A stretch of 64,000 nucleotides of DNA from Leuconostoc litchii (lineage in GTDB: Bacteria; Bacillota; Bacilli; Lactobacillales; Lactobacillaceae), in assembly GCF_008107645.1 (NCBI RefSeq), contig NZ_SDGY01000001.1:387955-451954 (forward strand), in the 5' to 3' direction. The position numbers and the translations under genes are program-made. Shown one piece after another: positions 25,289-33,851 of this stretch (position 1 is the first letter of the stretch; each line of letters begins with the position of its first letter). Under the pieces are notes generated by a model. It had not been told where the DNA came from. It saw nothing but the letters and a program-made list of their open reading frames with translations, and did not search any database.

Positions 25289-26539
25289 CTATTTATCCGA
25301 TTTTCCTGTACTAGAGTCAAATGGCCCACTAGGAATAACGACGTTAGTGCCTGCCTTTGACGGTAACTTGAGATATAACCCAGGGGATTTCAATCCTTTA
25401 CTTTCGGGCGCCCAGTTGTATTGGTCTTTGGTTTGAACAGCGAAGTGAACGTGAATACCTGTTGCTTCACCAGTTTGTCCTTCGTGACTAATGTGTTGAC
25501 CAGCAGAGACTTTATCACCTGTATTGACAACAATGGCTGACTGAGTTGGCGCGTGACCATAATAAGTAAAGACACCATCAGTGCCTTTAATCACTAGCCA
25601 ATTACCCCCAACTGAATCAAAACTTTTGGCTACCACCGTGCCATCATGAACAGCGTACACATTACTTTCACCACCAGTCATCGTGTGGTTGACGGTCTGA
25701 AAATCTGCGCCATAATGTTCTGCACCAGTTAAGCCAGCATAATTTGGATAGCCACCAGTAATGTTGTACTTCCCTTTAACTGGTAAGCCATCTGTGTTGG
25801 TATCCAACCCTGTGTCACATGAGGCATCAGACATAGCACTTGAATTGGCATCGCTTGAGGTATCACTAGAACCTGAGTCGTTGTTGCCGCCATCAAAGAC
25901 ATCAATATCACCTGCATAATCTAGTTTGAAAACTTTTTTGACTTCTTCGGCAGTTTTTGCGGTGTCAGCGACTTTTCGTTGTGGATCGTTTTCTCCGACT
26001 CCTTCAAACTTTGTATCCCAAGCCACCATTGAACTGTTAATGTTGTTAGCGGCCGCTAAGCCAATTAGAGTTGCTTTATGACTACTATGCAATTCATTGA
26101 TTGCCAGTTGAACTTGTGCTTGCACTGTATCAGCTGTGTCACCATAGCGATTTCCGTTAATACCACCAGCTCCCCACTGCCAGATGCCTTTTACAGAGCC
26201 AGCAGGATTGACGGCTTTCGGATTAAAGCCACTTTCTCTAAGACCAATTGCAATCGCTGCAGCAATATTATCGCCTGACATTTTAATTTCTTTATGAAAA
26301 CGGTCAATTGCATGTTGTATGGCTTTGTGCGTTGCTGAGTTGGGATCTTTCCAATCGCCACCGATTGAAGTGCCACCATCATCAATAGTGGTGTCGTCAT
26401 TCCAACAATTGGCGTTTTGGGTAGAAAAGACCATCACACACATTAAGGCAATCACCGATATTGATAGAATGCCTGTGGTAATGATGCCAATGATGACATA
26501 CAAGCGACGTTTTTTATCTTGCATCCAACGTTCTAACAT
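25289..26539 (-). CDS. membrane-anchored peptidoglycan hydrolase: lysozyme-like plus M23 endopeptidase
   Basis: 416 residues, VirB1-like role: opens the wall for the transfer channel. TM anchor about 15-37 (VIIGIITTGILSISVIALMC), then a lysozyme/transglycosylase-like domain (AAAIAIGLRESGFNPKAVNP with candidate Glu in LRESG), a Ser/Asp-rich linker about 215-245, and a LytM/M23 domain with metal ligands in EHYGADF and HVHFAVQ and the strand GGNWLVIKG. Two-domain hydrolases of this kind are usual in conjugative T4SS (known for TcpG, PrgK). AACATGG at the start, overlapping closely with the 64-residue upstream gene. Confidence 0.85.
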   Translation of the reverse strand: MLERWMQDKKRRLYVIIGIITTGILSISVIALMCVMVFSTQNANCWNDDTTIDDGGTSIGGDWKDPNSATHKAIQHAIDRFHKEIKMSGDNIAAAIAIGLRESGFNPKAVNPAGSVKGIWQWGAGGINGNRYGDTADTVQAQVQLAINELHSSHKATLIGLAAANNINSSMVAWDTKFEGVGENDPQRKVADTAKTAEEVKKVFKLDYAGDIDVFDGGNNDSGSSDTSSDANSSAMSDASCDTGLDTNTDGLPVKGKYNITGGYPNYAGLTGAEHYGADFQTVNHTMTGGESNVYAVHDGTVVAKSFDSVGGNWLVIKGTDGVFTYYGHAPTQSAIVVNTGDKVSAGQHISHEGQTGEATGIHVHFAVQTKDQYNWAPESKGLKSPGLYLKLPSKAGTNVVIPSGPFDSSTGKSDK

Positions 26540-26542
26540 GGT

Positions 26543-26737
26543 CTAACCTCCGATTAAAAGGCTGAGGCCTTTGAGAATAAAAACAAACAAAAAACCAACA
26601 ATGACATACCAAATAATTTTATTATCCACTGGTTGTGGTTTTTGACCTCTGTCGTAGTTTTCAACAATTTGTTGCGCCTCTTGTTTCATTTTGTCGCGGT
26701 TATCACGCGCCTTCTTGAATGGATGTGGCAATTTCAT
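26543..26737 (-). CDS. small C-terminal-anchored membrane protein of the transfer operon
   Basis: 64 residues from MKLPHPFKKARDNRDK, with GGAGGA seven bases upstream. The N-terminal half is highly charged, and a single C-terminal helix (IIWYVIVGFLFVFILKGLSLL) anchors it. It overlaps the end of the VirB4 gene and lies 3 bp before the hydrolase. Unknown family; a tail-anchored accessory of VirB4 is possible. Confidence 0.55.
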   Translation of the reverse strand: MKLPHPFKKARDNRDKMKQEAQQIVENYDRGQKPQPVDNKIIWYVIVGFLFVFILKGLSLLIGG

Positions 26738-26738
26738 C

Positions 26739-28694
26739 TTAGAGTCCTCCACCAAATAAATTAATCTCTGAATCATTAAGGTCAACGTGCATGAAAGTTG
26801 CTTGTTTACCCACCAAGTTCATTAAGAAATCACCCTGATCTAGACCTTGCAGGGCTTGCAGTTGACCATCAGTGATATTAGTTTCACTCACCACACTACG
26901 TAAACGGGTTGTATCCGTTTTTGATAGACGTCCAATCGTTTGCTTTGGGAATCGGCCAAAGAACGAAGATGCGGCACGACTAGCCTCAGTGTCTGAGGCA
27001 TTACCTGTTGGCACAACGTTTTTGAGACCTGGGAAGATAGCAAACATACCGAAGAAATCTTTACCATGTTGTGCCATCATATTGTCACCGAAGGTTATCC
27101 CTAATGAGTGTTTAGCGTTGAAAATATCATCCGCCTCATCCTGTATCCACCAGAAGTATTTTGGTTGATTGCCGTTGTTATTGGCTTGAGTGGAGACCTC
27201 ACCACGTTTAATGCGTTCACGTTGTTGTGTGCCATTAATCGTGATGTAGCTTTCCATCAAAGACAAAATAGTAAAGTATTGCGCGTTGTATAGATCATCC
27301 TCTAATCTTGAAAGACCACTAGTATCAAAGCGAATCAAACGCTCACCAGACAAATCAGGCATGGTAGTCACACCATTCACCATGTCACCGTGGTTTTGAA
27401 TTAGGCTGCTAATCGTTGATAAAATATTATCCAAACGTTCTACGGCAGGTTGTGTCATGTTGCGCGTCAACATGTTGCGGGTTTCTAGGAAGGTTTGAAA
27501 ATCCTCGAGAATCGGATAATCTTCGTTGCGTAGCCCAATCACACGTAGATCTTGTGGGTTATCTTTTGGACTCAATGACCACATACGTCGTTCAACATAG
27601 AAGTCGGTGATCAAGTTCCCTAGCATTTCTAATTCTTTCTTGTTGGCTTGTGGATTAAGTGTGGCGTAGTAAGTAATCACCTTTGTGCGGTGCTGGTTGA
27701 AGCTAGCAATGACATCAACATTGCCATCAGCATTTAAAACAGTGCCAAACACTTGCATCAAATTAATGATGTTTTGACTGCCATCAAGTGTCAGAGTGAC
27801 ACCGTAATAATAATTGACGAGATCACGCCATTCATTAGACTTATCAAATACCCAAACTGTATCACCACGAGAAACTAATGGCCCCAAATTCTTTTTGGCA
27901 AACGAGCTTTTACCTGAGCGCTCACCACCCACAACTAGGTTATAGGCGGTTAACTGCGTACGGTGGTCATTGTAACTAGGATCATACATGACTTCACCAC
28001 GTTGCATCGTCAAACCCATATATGAACCACGAGGATGTGCGATAAAAGTTTGATTAAAGGCATACGAACCAGCTAAAGCATAGGCCTTCATTGGAAAACC
28101 TTTGTCTTTAATGGTTTGATTTTCAATTGACATTGCTGGCATAAAGAACTGTTGGAAGTGTGTTAATTGCTCAGAAGGATAGACTTTCATGCGGTAGTTA
28201 GAAAGCTGTTGTTGGATCTCTTTGACACGGCGACGTAATTCTTCTGGCGAGACATCACTCACTAATAGACGGACATAAACACGTTTGTAGATTTCACGCC
28301 CGTTGCGGGCTTCATTCAAGTCTTGGAGTGTAATGTCAGCATCTTGTTCGGCTTCCAACGCGTCACCTTGTGAGGTCACCTCACTGCGGGCCTTACTACG
28401 TAAGGTATTTGTGGCTGTTTCAAGTGCTTTTTGCACCTCAAACTTATTCTCAGTCCCAATCTTGATGTCTACAATAGTGTTCTTGTGGTTAATGAGTTCC
28501 TTGAACCACCCTTGTAGTTGTTCATTTTTAGGATAGTCATAGACATTGATAATGGCACTACTTGCCATACCATCATCAAAGTAAGTAGTGTGAAATTCAA
28601 TGCCACCAGGGTTTTGAACTTCCTCAATGAGTTTTAAATTATAGCCGCGTGCCTTCAAAGCGGAACGTTTGGCTGTATTTAAACTTGTACGCAT
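26739..28694 (-). CDS. VirB4/TrsE family conjugation ATPase
   Basis: 651-residue cytoplasmic ATPase that energises the secretion channel. Walker A GGERSGKSS at 256-264 and Walker B WIQDEADD near 525 are intact, as are LGITFGDNMMAQHGKDF and the C-terminal RFPKQTIGRLSKTD. The N-terminal 230 residues form the VirB4 N-domain. TTTCCTCC (minus GGAGGAAA) precedes the ATG. It is the clearly intact transfer ATPase here, in contrast to the degenerate TraG-like protein. Confidence 0.88.
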   Translation of the reverse strand: MRTSLNTAKRSALKARGYNLKLIEEVQNPGGIEFHTTYFDDGMASSAIINVYDYPKNEQLQGWFKELINHKNTIVDIKIGTENKFEVQKALETATNTLRSKARSEVTSQGDALEAEQDADITLQDLNEARNGREIYKRVYVRLLVSDVSPEELRRRVKEIQQQLSNYRMKVYPSEQLTHFQQFFMPAMSIENQTIKDKGFPMKAYALAGSYAFNQTFIAHPRGSYMGLTMQRGEVMYDPSYNDHRTQLTAYNLVVGGERSGKSSFAKKNLGPLVSRGDTVWVFDKSNEWRDLVNYYYGVTLTLDGSQNIINLMQVFGTVLNADGNVDVIASFNQHRTKVITYYATLNPQANKKELEMLGNLITDFYVERRMWSLSPKDNPQDLRVIGLRNEDYPILEDFQTFLETRNMLTRNMTQPAVERLDNILSTISSLIQNHGDMVNGVTTMPDLSGERLIRFDTSGLSRLEDDLYNAQYFTILSLMESYITINGTQQRERIKRGEVSTQANNNGNQPKYFWWIQDEADDIFNAKHSLGITFGDNMMAQHGKDFFGMFAIFPGLKNVVPTGNASDTEASRAASSFFGRFPKQTIGRLSKTDTTRLRSVVSETNITDGQLQALQGLDQGDFLMNLVGKQATFMHVDLNDSEINLFGGGL

Positions 28695-28696
28695 AA

Positions 28697-29350
28697 TTAT
28701 TTTTCCTCCAGTTCTAAGGTTTCCCCAGGATTATTGATTTGATACATCACCATTTTTTTGCGACTAATTGAGACTGGCTCAGGTGTAAACGCCATGCCTG
28801 CGTGTGCCATAAAGTCACGACGGTTTTTATCTAAGGCGGCTAAGGTTTTGCCATAGATCACAGCGGTGTATTCTTGATGCTTAATATCACCGACCACATT
28901 CTTTTCAATGTTAATTTCTTGCAAAATAGTTTGGCGCATCATCAGCAATTGTTGGTAGTGTCGATCATCTAGATCACCACTATTTAATTGACTTTCTACT
29001 CTCACTAGCTCTTGTCCCCATGAAGCTTGTTGGATGCGGGTGTCAGCGGGTAGTTGACTTACAAAAATATCAAAGTCTTCAACATAAACTGATAGTAACT
29101 GGTGAAAGTCAGCGATAATGGCGTTAGAACTCTTATCGCCTTCTGCATTCAGGAAGTCCAAATCTTTTCCAGGTAGATTCAGCATGTCAGCATACGTGTC
29201 ATCTGCCAATAAAATTGGATGCCCTTTTTTATTCAAAATATCTTTATAAGGTAAAGCAAAGTAGATTGGAATTGGTTTGCGGTTGTCTAATGCTTGTTTG
29301 ACAACTGTTAAACCCCTTCCCTTTTGTGCTTGTTTAGCTTTTATTCCCAT
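28697..29350 (-). CDS. TrsD/TraD-like cytoplasmic transfer protein
   Basis: 217 residues, soluble, with IPIYFALPYKDILNKKG near the N-terminus and SNAIIADFHQLLSVYVEDFDIFVSQ in the middle. This matches the TrsD-type proteins encoded just before VirB4 in staphylococcal-like T4SS operons, thought to be a detached VirB4 N-terminal module. Stop and start of neighbours touch (TrsC-like stop at 29350, VirB4 start 2 bp after). The function beyond coupling to VirB4 is unknown. Confidence 0.65.
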   Translation of the reverse strand: MGIKAKQAQKGRGLTVVKQALDNRKPIPIYFALPYKDILNKKGHPILLADDTYADMLNLPGKDLDFLNAEGDKSSNAIIADFHQLLSVYVEDFDIFVSQLPADTRIQQASWGQELVRVESQLNSGDLDDRHYQQLLMMRQTILQEINIEKNVVGDIKHQEYTAVIYGKTLAALDKNRRDFMAHAGMAFTPEPVSISRKKMVMYQINNPGETLELEEK

Positions 29351-29679
29351 TAGTTTTCCTCTCGTTTCTTGTTTTCAGTAATCGCAGTTAAATCACCTGT
29401 GGCATGTTTGCTGGACTTTAATATACCACGTAGAATTTCTTGATACATGAGACCCATTGGATTGCTTGGACTTGGTAAAATCAAAAAGCCAGCTAGCAGC
29501 GCATTACTGATAATCAGGATTAGTCCATACCTGCCAATGTTGTAAGGATAGAAAGACTTAATCATCAGATAAGTAATACCAAAGACAATGACTAAGACAA
29601 AGATTCGTTCCATTGTGAAAAATAGCCACCGAGACACTTTCTTCCAAATATTGCGCCCAGGGGTAAAGTGTTCATACAT
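29350..29679 (-). CDS. TrsC/VirB3-like two-TM membrane protein
   Basis: 109 residues with two adjacent hydrophobic segments (IFVLVIVFGITYLMIKSF and LILIISNALLAGFLILPSP) and a polar C-terminus, positioned directly before the TrsD-like and VirB4 genes as in PrgI/TrsC/VirB3 gene order. First gene of transfer unit 2; AAAGGAG lies seven bases before the ATG, and the 29 bp element promoter lies about 60 bp upstream. Confidence 0.65.
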   Translation of the reverse strand: MYEHFTPGRNIWKKVSRWLFFTMERIFVLVIVFGITYLMIKSFYPYNIGRYGLILIISNALLAGFLILPSPSNPMGLMYQEILRGILKSSKHATGDLTAITENKKREEN

Positions 29680-29734
29680 ATAATTTCTCCTTTAACAAGT
29701 TATTTTTGCCTGGATTGAGGTTCAATCTGTGGTC

Positions 29735-29787
29735 AGTGTACAAGTTATCGAAAGAATGTCATAAAGGTAAATGGTTTTTCCTGAAGC
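29735..29787 (-). promoter_or_regulatory. promoter of transfer unit 2 with the conserved 29 bp element
   Basis: Minus strand: -35 ATGACA (29757-29762), 16 bp, -10 TACACT (29735-29740). The conserved element occupies 29759-29787 (one mismatch to the unit 1 copy) with the same offset to the -35. The 5' leader holds the inverted repeat GATTGA-GGT-TCAATC. Confidence 0.65.
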
Positions 29788-29790
29788 GAA

Positions 29791-29816
29791 GAAAAAGCCC
29801 CCTGCACGAACAGGAG
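29791..29816 (-). terminator. insulating terminator upstream of transfer unit 2 promoter
   Basis: On the minus strand CTCCTG (811-816) pairs with CAGGGG (799-804), followed by GGCTTTTTC. A short stem; it would stop minus-strand read-through from the par region. Confidence 0.5.
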
Positions 29817-29859
29817 ACAATGATTTGTTTGTTATCTTTTTGTGTATCCAATCTATATA

Positions 29860-29960
29860 CGATATTGATATATGTGTATATGTTCCTCTTATAACACAAA
29901 CATACCTATATTTAAAGTCTAATGTATTGATATATATGTTATACGTATGATATAATGTAT
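29860..29960. repeat. TATATA-rich repeat region upstream of parA, shares a 15-mer with the 14.4 kb palindrome
   Basis: Many TATATA/GTATAT elements. TATAACACAAACATA at 29890-29904 is the exact reverse complement of 14459-14473. Its position directly before parA, overlapping the promoter, fits a centromere/operator bound by the RHH protein, as in plasmid par systems. Confidence 0.5.
29927..29956 (+). promoter_or_regulatory. promoter of parA
   Basis: TTGATA (29927-29932), 18 bp, TATAAT (29951-29956), within the TATATA-rich repeats, consistent with autoregulation. The leader contains TGCCTGGATTGA (29979-29990), also present at 29707-29718. Confidence 0.6.
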
Positions 29961-30042
29961 ATATAAACAAGTTTTACATGCCTGGATTGATGGTTTCATC
30001 GTTATTTCGTTTTGACAGATAAAATAACTAAGGAGCTTCATC

Positions 30043-30822
30043 ATGAGTAAAACAATTACATTTTCAGCATCTAAAGGTGGCGTTGGTAAAACAACGATGA
30101 CATTTAACTTCGCAAGTTTTCTGGTTCGACAAGGCTACAAGGTTTTGTTAATTGATTCAGACTATCAAGGTAACTTGTCCTCTACCTATGAAAGCTATAC
30201 TAATAAAAATACGCTATATGACGTCTTTACAGGCGGTTTAGCACAAATTAGACAAATTACCCCACAATTAGGTTTGTTACCTGCTAGTCCTCATTTAGAC
30301 GAATTAGAAGGTACATTACAATCAAAGAATAATAAAAACTTTTTGATGATGATGTGGTTACAAGATCACCTTGAGGAAATCAAAGATTATGACTATATTC
30401 TAATTGACACCCATCCAGAATTCGGAACGTTAACGAAGAATATGATTGCCGTTTCGGATTATGTTGTGGTGCCACTAGAACCCTCAGAGTATGGTTTTAT
30501 TCAATCAAAACAACAATTTGACCTACGGATGAAAGAGTTCCGTGATGATGCAGTAGATATTAGAACACGCGAATCACTGATTGAAGCAAAAGTTTTGTAC
30601 CTTGCTAATCGTGTGAAGCACAATACCCGTTCAAGTCATGAGTTTGGCCAGATTATTGATCAGATTGAGAACCTTGTGGCTGTCTTAAATGAGCGTGAAG
30701 TGTTTAATAGTTCAACCATGCTTAAAACCCCAGTGTTTGATTTAGAACAAGCCAAACGCAACCCCAGAACGTTACAGCAAATTAATGACGCTTATCAAAA
30801 GCTATTAGAAAGTGTGAAATAA
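30043..30822 (+). CDS. parA: ParA-type partition ATPase
   Basis: 259 residues. Deviant Walker A KGGVGKTT at 11-18, Walker A' LLIDSDYQGN and Walker B YILIDTHPEFG with VPLEPSEYG. It belongs to the small ParA group (no N-terminal HTH), which segregates plasmids or stabilises integrative elements together with an RHH centromere-binding protein. AAGGAG is 8 bases before the ATG. The stop overlaps the start of the downstream RHH gene, forming a classical parAB-like pair that divides transfer unit 2 from unit 3. It supports a plasmid origin for the element. Confidence 0.9.
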   Translation: MSKTITFSASKGGVGKTTMTFNFASFLVRQGYKVLLIDSDYQGNLSSTYESYTNKNTLYDVFTGGLAQIRQITPQLGLLPASPHLDELEGTLQSKNNKNFLMMMWLQDHLEEIKDYDYILIDTHPEFGTLTKNMIAVSDYVVVPLEPSEYGFIQSKQQFDLRMKEFRDDAVDIRTRESLIEAKVLYLANRVKHNTRSSHEFGQIIDQIENLVAVLNEREVFNSSTMLKTPVFDLEQAKRNPRTLQQINDAYQKLLESVK

Positions 30823-31103
30823 TGGATTACGATAAAAAAGACCCCCGTATGTTTGATGAAGCCAGCGCTCAAAAACAAATGGCTGATGCCTTTAGTCGAG
30901 ACGAACCACAATCAGAGGTATCGTTAGGTGACGGGTTTAAGTTACCCTCTTCAAATCATAGTAGTCGTAAAGTGCAAACGACTTACACCATTCGCCCTGA
31001 GATAAAACAAGGCATTGAGAAATTAGCAACCAATCAAGGATTTCGCTCATCAAGTGCCTTTGTAGATCTAGTATTAGAACAAGTCTTAAATCAATCAAAA
31101 TAA
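30822..31103 (+). CDS. ribbon-helix-helix protein, probable ParB-like centromere binder
   Basis: 93 residues: an unstructured charged N-terminus (about 1-45), then a C-terminal RHH-like domain: a strand KVQTTYTIRPE, helix IKQGIEKLATNQ and helix SSAFVDLVLEQVL. Co-translated with parA (start overlaps the parA stop). In such pairs the small RHH protein binds the centromere/operator and represses the operon. The TATATA-rich region upstream of parA is the obvious target. Confidence 0.75.
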   Translation: MDYDKKDPRMFDEASAQKQMADAFSRDEPQSEVSLGDGFKLPSSNHSSRKVQTTYTIRPEIKQGIEKLATNQGFRSSSAFVDLVLEQVLNQSK

Positions 31104-31117
31104 TTTAGGGCAAAACA

Positions 31118-31152
31118 AAAGGCAGTGATTTTTAAGTAATCACTGCCTTTTA
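31118..31152. terminator. bidirectional terminator between parA operon and transfer unit 3
   Basis: AAAGGCAGTGATT (31118-31130) pairs with AATCACTGCCTTT (31139-31151), A-rich before and T-rich after, between convergent genes. Confidence 0.85.
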
Positions 31153-31158
31153 AATTAG

Positions 31159-31677
31159 CTATTTCTTTATATCATCAGGATTAACACCTGGATATTGTTT
31201 GTTATATGCCTTAACTGTGGAGAAGTAATCAGAAGGTGTGCCATTAGATTCGATTTGTTTGGCCCAATTATCGAGGGGATATAACATATTAGTGTCACTG
31301 TTTTCAATATTCACTGGAGTGCCAAAACTTTCTTTAACACCGTCCTTGTGTCTTTCGGACTCAGATAGCGCAAGATAATGACTAGCCCAATTCTTAAACT
31401 CTTTAGCTGTCCACGTAGTGAAATAAACTTGATTTTCACCCATTATCAAAACATGTCCCTTCATCGAAGCGGCTTTTTTTGTATACACTTCTTCATTGTT
31501 CTTGTCCTGAACTGAGGTTGAGGCGGATGAAGCCTTAGCACTTGACACGTAACTTGATGATTGTGCCTCAGGACTGTTTTGTTTTTGTTGGTGCAACATG
31601 GCTAACAAAATTCCGATAACAATGATTCCAATCACCACAATTGTAATCCAAATTTTATTTTGCTTAATTTTCTCCAT
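31159..31677 (-). CDS. single-TM extracytoplasmic protein of transfer unit 3
   Basis: 172 residues from the ATG at 31677 (MEKIKQNKIWITIVV), which has AGGGAG seven bases upstream; the frame is open seven codons further. The N-terminal TM (IWITIVVIGIIVIGILLAML) is followed by a Ser-rich linker and an external domain (VLIMGENQVYFTTWTAKEF). No recognisable family. Last gene of unit 3 after the VirB6-like gene, or a lipoprotein-like accessory; it ends at the bidirectional terminator. Confidence 0.6.
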   Translation of the reverse strand: MEKIKQNKIWITIVVIGIIVIGILLAMLHQQKQNSPEAQSSSYVSSAKASSASTSVQDKNNEEVYTKKAASMKGHVLIMGENQVYFTTWTAKEFKNWASHYLALSESERHKDGVKESFGTPVNIENSDTNMLYPLDNWAKQIESNGTPSDYFSTVKAYNKQYPGVNPDDIKK

Positions 31678-31739
31678 CAGTACACTCCCTAAAATCAACT
31701 ACTGTTAATTTTACCGTATTAGCCTACAAATTAAAAGTT

Positions 31740-33851
31740 TCACTTGTCTTCTTTACTTGATACGTTTTGTTGATTCTGCATTTTCGCTTTTTGCTTTGCA
31801 ATAACACTCTCAGCCCAGGCGCGATCCTTTTCTTTTTGTTGAACAGGTGTCAGTGGTTGAGTCACTGTCTTTCTACCAGGCAATGTACCGCTCAAACGTG
31901 GGGTGTTTGGATGTGACATGGTTGCTGGTGTTGCACCAACTCCCTTAGGTTGAACAACTGTCCCGCCACTCACAATTGGCTTGGTTGAACTAGTAGCGCT
32001 AGACTTGGGTGAATTAGTTCCAGTAGGTAAGCCACGGTGTGCATCAGACATAGCGTGGCTCATGTTAGATTTAGACTTATTTGCTGTATCCTTTGAATGA
32101 GAATTAGGTGAATCTGTGGCAGCCTTTGAAAGTGCTTCATGAACATTACGTGGTTGAGAAGAAGATGGTGTAACACCGCTGTTTGATTTTGGTGTCACAG
32201 GTGAATGACGTTTGTTAAAGGCTTCAACGGCTTGTTGTCCTCCTGCAAAGTTGTCGGCGACACCACCAGCATAATCTCTGACATTGCCAACGGCTTTATT
32301 CACGCTACCTTTAACTTTATCACCAGCCGCACGACCAGTGTTTTTTAATAAACTACCTGGATGTTTCATTGCTCCGACTGTACGTCCTGCTACCTCAGCC
32401 GCCTTTGCTGCCTTCCCTGTGGCTTGTGCGGATGCATCGACACCAGTATCATTTAAGCTATGATCAGTCAGTGCTTTACTATTATCTAAGCCTTGATTGC
32501 CACCCGAGTTGGCAATCTTCTTACCTAGTTCACGATTCTTCTTTTTTTGTTCTGGAGAAATTGCGTTGAGGCCTTTGCCAATATTTTTCTTGGCAACCCT
32601 TGTGGCACCACCTACCATGTGGGCAGCTTGATTGGCTAACATCATTGAAGCAACGGGATTATGACCTGAGCGAACACCAGTCCATTGCTCAATCATTTCA
32701 AAGCCACCTGCAAGTCCTTTACCACCAGCTAACAGAGCGGCAATCGACAAAATTGTAAATGGCCACATATCTAGACCTAAACCATTAATGGTATTAAAGG
32801 CAAATTCTACCCAGGCAAAGAAGAAAATCAATGAAATCGGCATCATGACAATACCTGTTATTTGTCCCTCAATCATTCCCAAAACTTGCTGTACCCGTTT
32901 ACCTTGTGTGCCATCTCTTAGGCCAAAGTACACAATTGAGCCTGCCATGAAGGCCATTTTATAAACAGACGATAGCAAACGGACAATTGCCCCAGCTACG
33001 ACGATAATAAAGACGATCTCACCACCAATAATGCCTAACCAGTTTGTTTTCATAACTGGATAATCATCCGCAAATGTCTTACCCAGGACAAGTGAATCAC
33101 CAGTAATATCAACCATGTTGCCATTGCCACCAATTTTCTTGGTGAATACTGATTTTTGAGCGTCGCTTAAACCGTCTGTGTATCCGGCATCACTCATGAC
33201 TGAATGGTAGTCAGAACCTTCAATTTTTTCTCCAGTAATTGGATGGTTACTCAAGTAGACTTTATATTTATTCAGGTCAAAGTTATTTGAGGCTAATGTT
33301 CGTAGATTGGTAGAGTTACCTTGCCATAATTGTGTGACAATATTTTTTTCTTTTGTACCTGACGTATCATTGACCGTGGCTGTCCCAATACCACTCATCA
33401 ATCCAATCGCCCAGGGTAAAGCCGTGATAACGGCAACTGTAATGGTTATACCCTTAGGCCATTCCCTACCCTTGCGACCAGAAGTAGCGGTATATTGTAT
33501 CCACTGCACCATCATCATGATGCCAAATATGACAAAACCCAGGTACAGAAAGTCTTTAAGAATATTACCTAAATTCCAATTTTGATAAACATCGCTATTT
33601 GGCTCAAAAAAGATATTCATAAAGTCTAACAGTTTGAAAAATGACTGATAAGCCGTAAAGACTGCATTCGCAATGTAATAGAAAATCAATGCAATGCTGT
33701 GCATGAATAACATGATCAGCGTTAAGAAAATATGTGGCAACGGTGATAGGTATTGCGACCATTGGTTGTAAAAATCGGCTGTTGGGCCATTATTAGGTAA
33801 AGTTGGTAAACTACCCGCTAATGTATTGATGCCCGATATTAGATTTGTCAT
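31740..33851 (-). CDS. VirB6/TrbL-like polytopic conjugation protein
   Basis: 703 residues. About seven to eight hydrophobic segments in the first 400 (for example IFLTLIMLFMHSIALIFYYIA, FLYLGFVIFGIMMMVQWI, IVFIIVVAGAIVRLL, MMPISLIFFFAWVEF) with a large exterior loop at about 160-270. A long hydrophilic Ser/Thr/Lys-rich cytoplasmic tail (about 440-703) of low complexity follows. This is the layout of Gram-positive VirB6-type channel proteins with extended C-termini. ATGA overlap with the TraG-like gene shows translational coupling. Confidence 0.75.
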   Translation of the reverse strand: MTNLISGINTLAGSLPTLPNNGPTADFYNQWSQYLSPLPHIFLTLIMLFMHSIALIFYYIANAVFTAYQSFFKLLDFMNIFFEPNSDVYQNWNLGNILKDFLYLGFVIFGIMMMVQWIQYTATSGRKGREWPKGITITVAVITALPWAIGLMSGIGTATVNDTSGTKEKNIVTQLWQGNSTNLRTLASNNFDLNKYKVYLSNHPITGEKIEGSDYHSVMSDAGYTDGLSDAQKSVFTKKIGGNGNMVDITGDSLVLGKTFADDYPVMKTNWLGIIGGEIVFIIVVAGAIVRLLSSVYKMAFMAGSIVYFGLRDGTQGKRVQQVLGMIEGQITGIVMMPISLIFFFAWVEFAFNTINGLGLDMWPFTILSIAALLAGGKGLAGGFEMIEQWTGVRSGHNPVASMMLANQAAHMVGGATRVAKKNIGKGLNAISPEQKKKNRELGKKIANSGGNQGLDNSKALTDHSLNDTGVDASAQATGKAAKAAEVAGRTVGAMKHPGSLLKNTGRAAGDKVKGSVNKAVGNVRDYAGGVADNFAGGQQAVEAFNKRHSPVTPKSNSGVTPSSSQPRNVHEALSKAATDSPNSHSKDTANKSKSNMSHAMSDAHRGLPTGTNSPKSSATSSTKPIVSGGTVVQPKGVGATPATMSHPNTPRLSGTLPGRKTVTQPLTPVQQKEKDRAWAESVIAKQKAKMQNQQNVSSKEDK

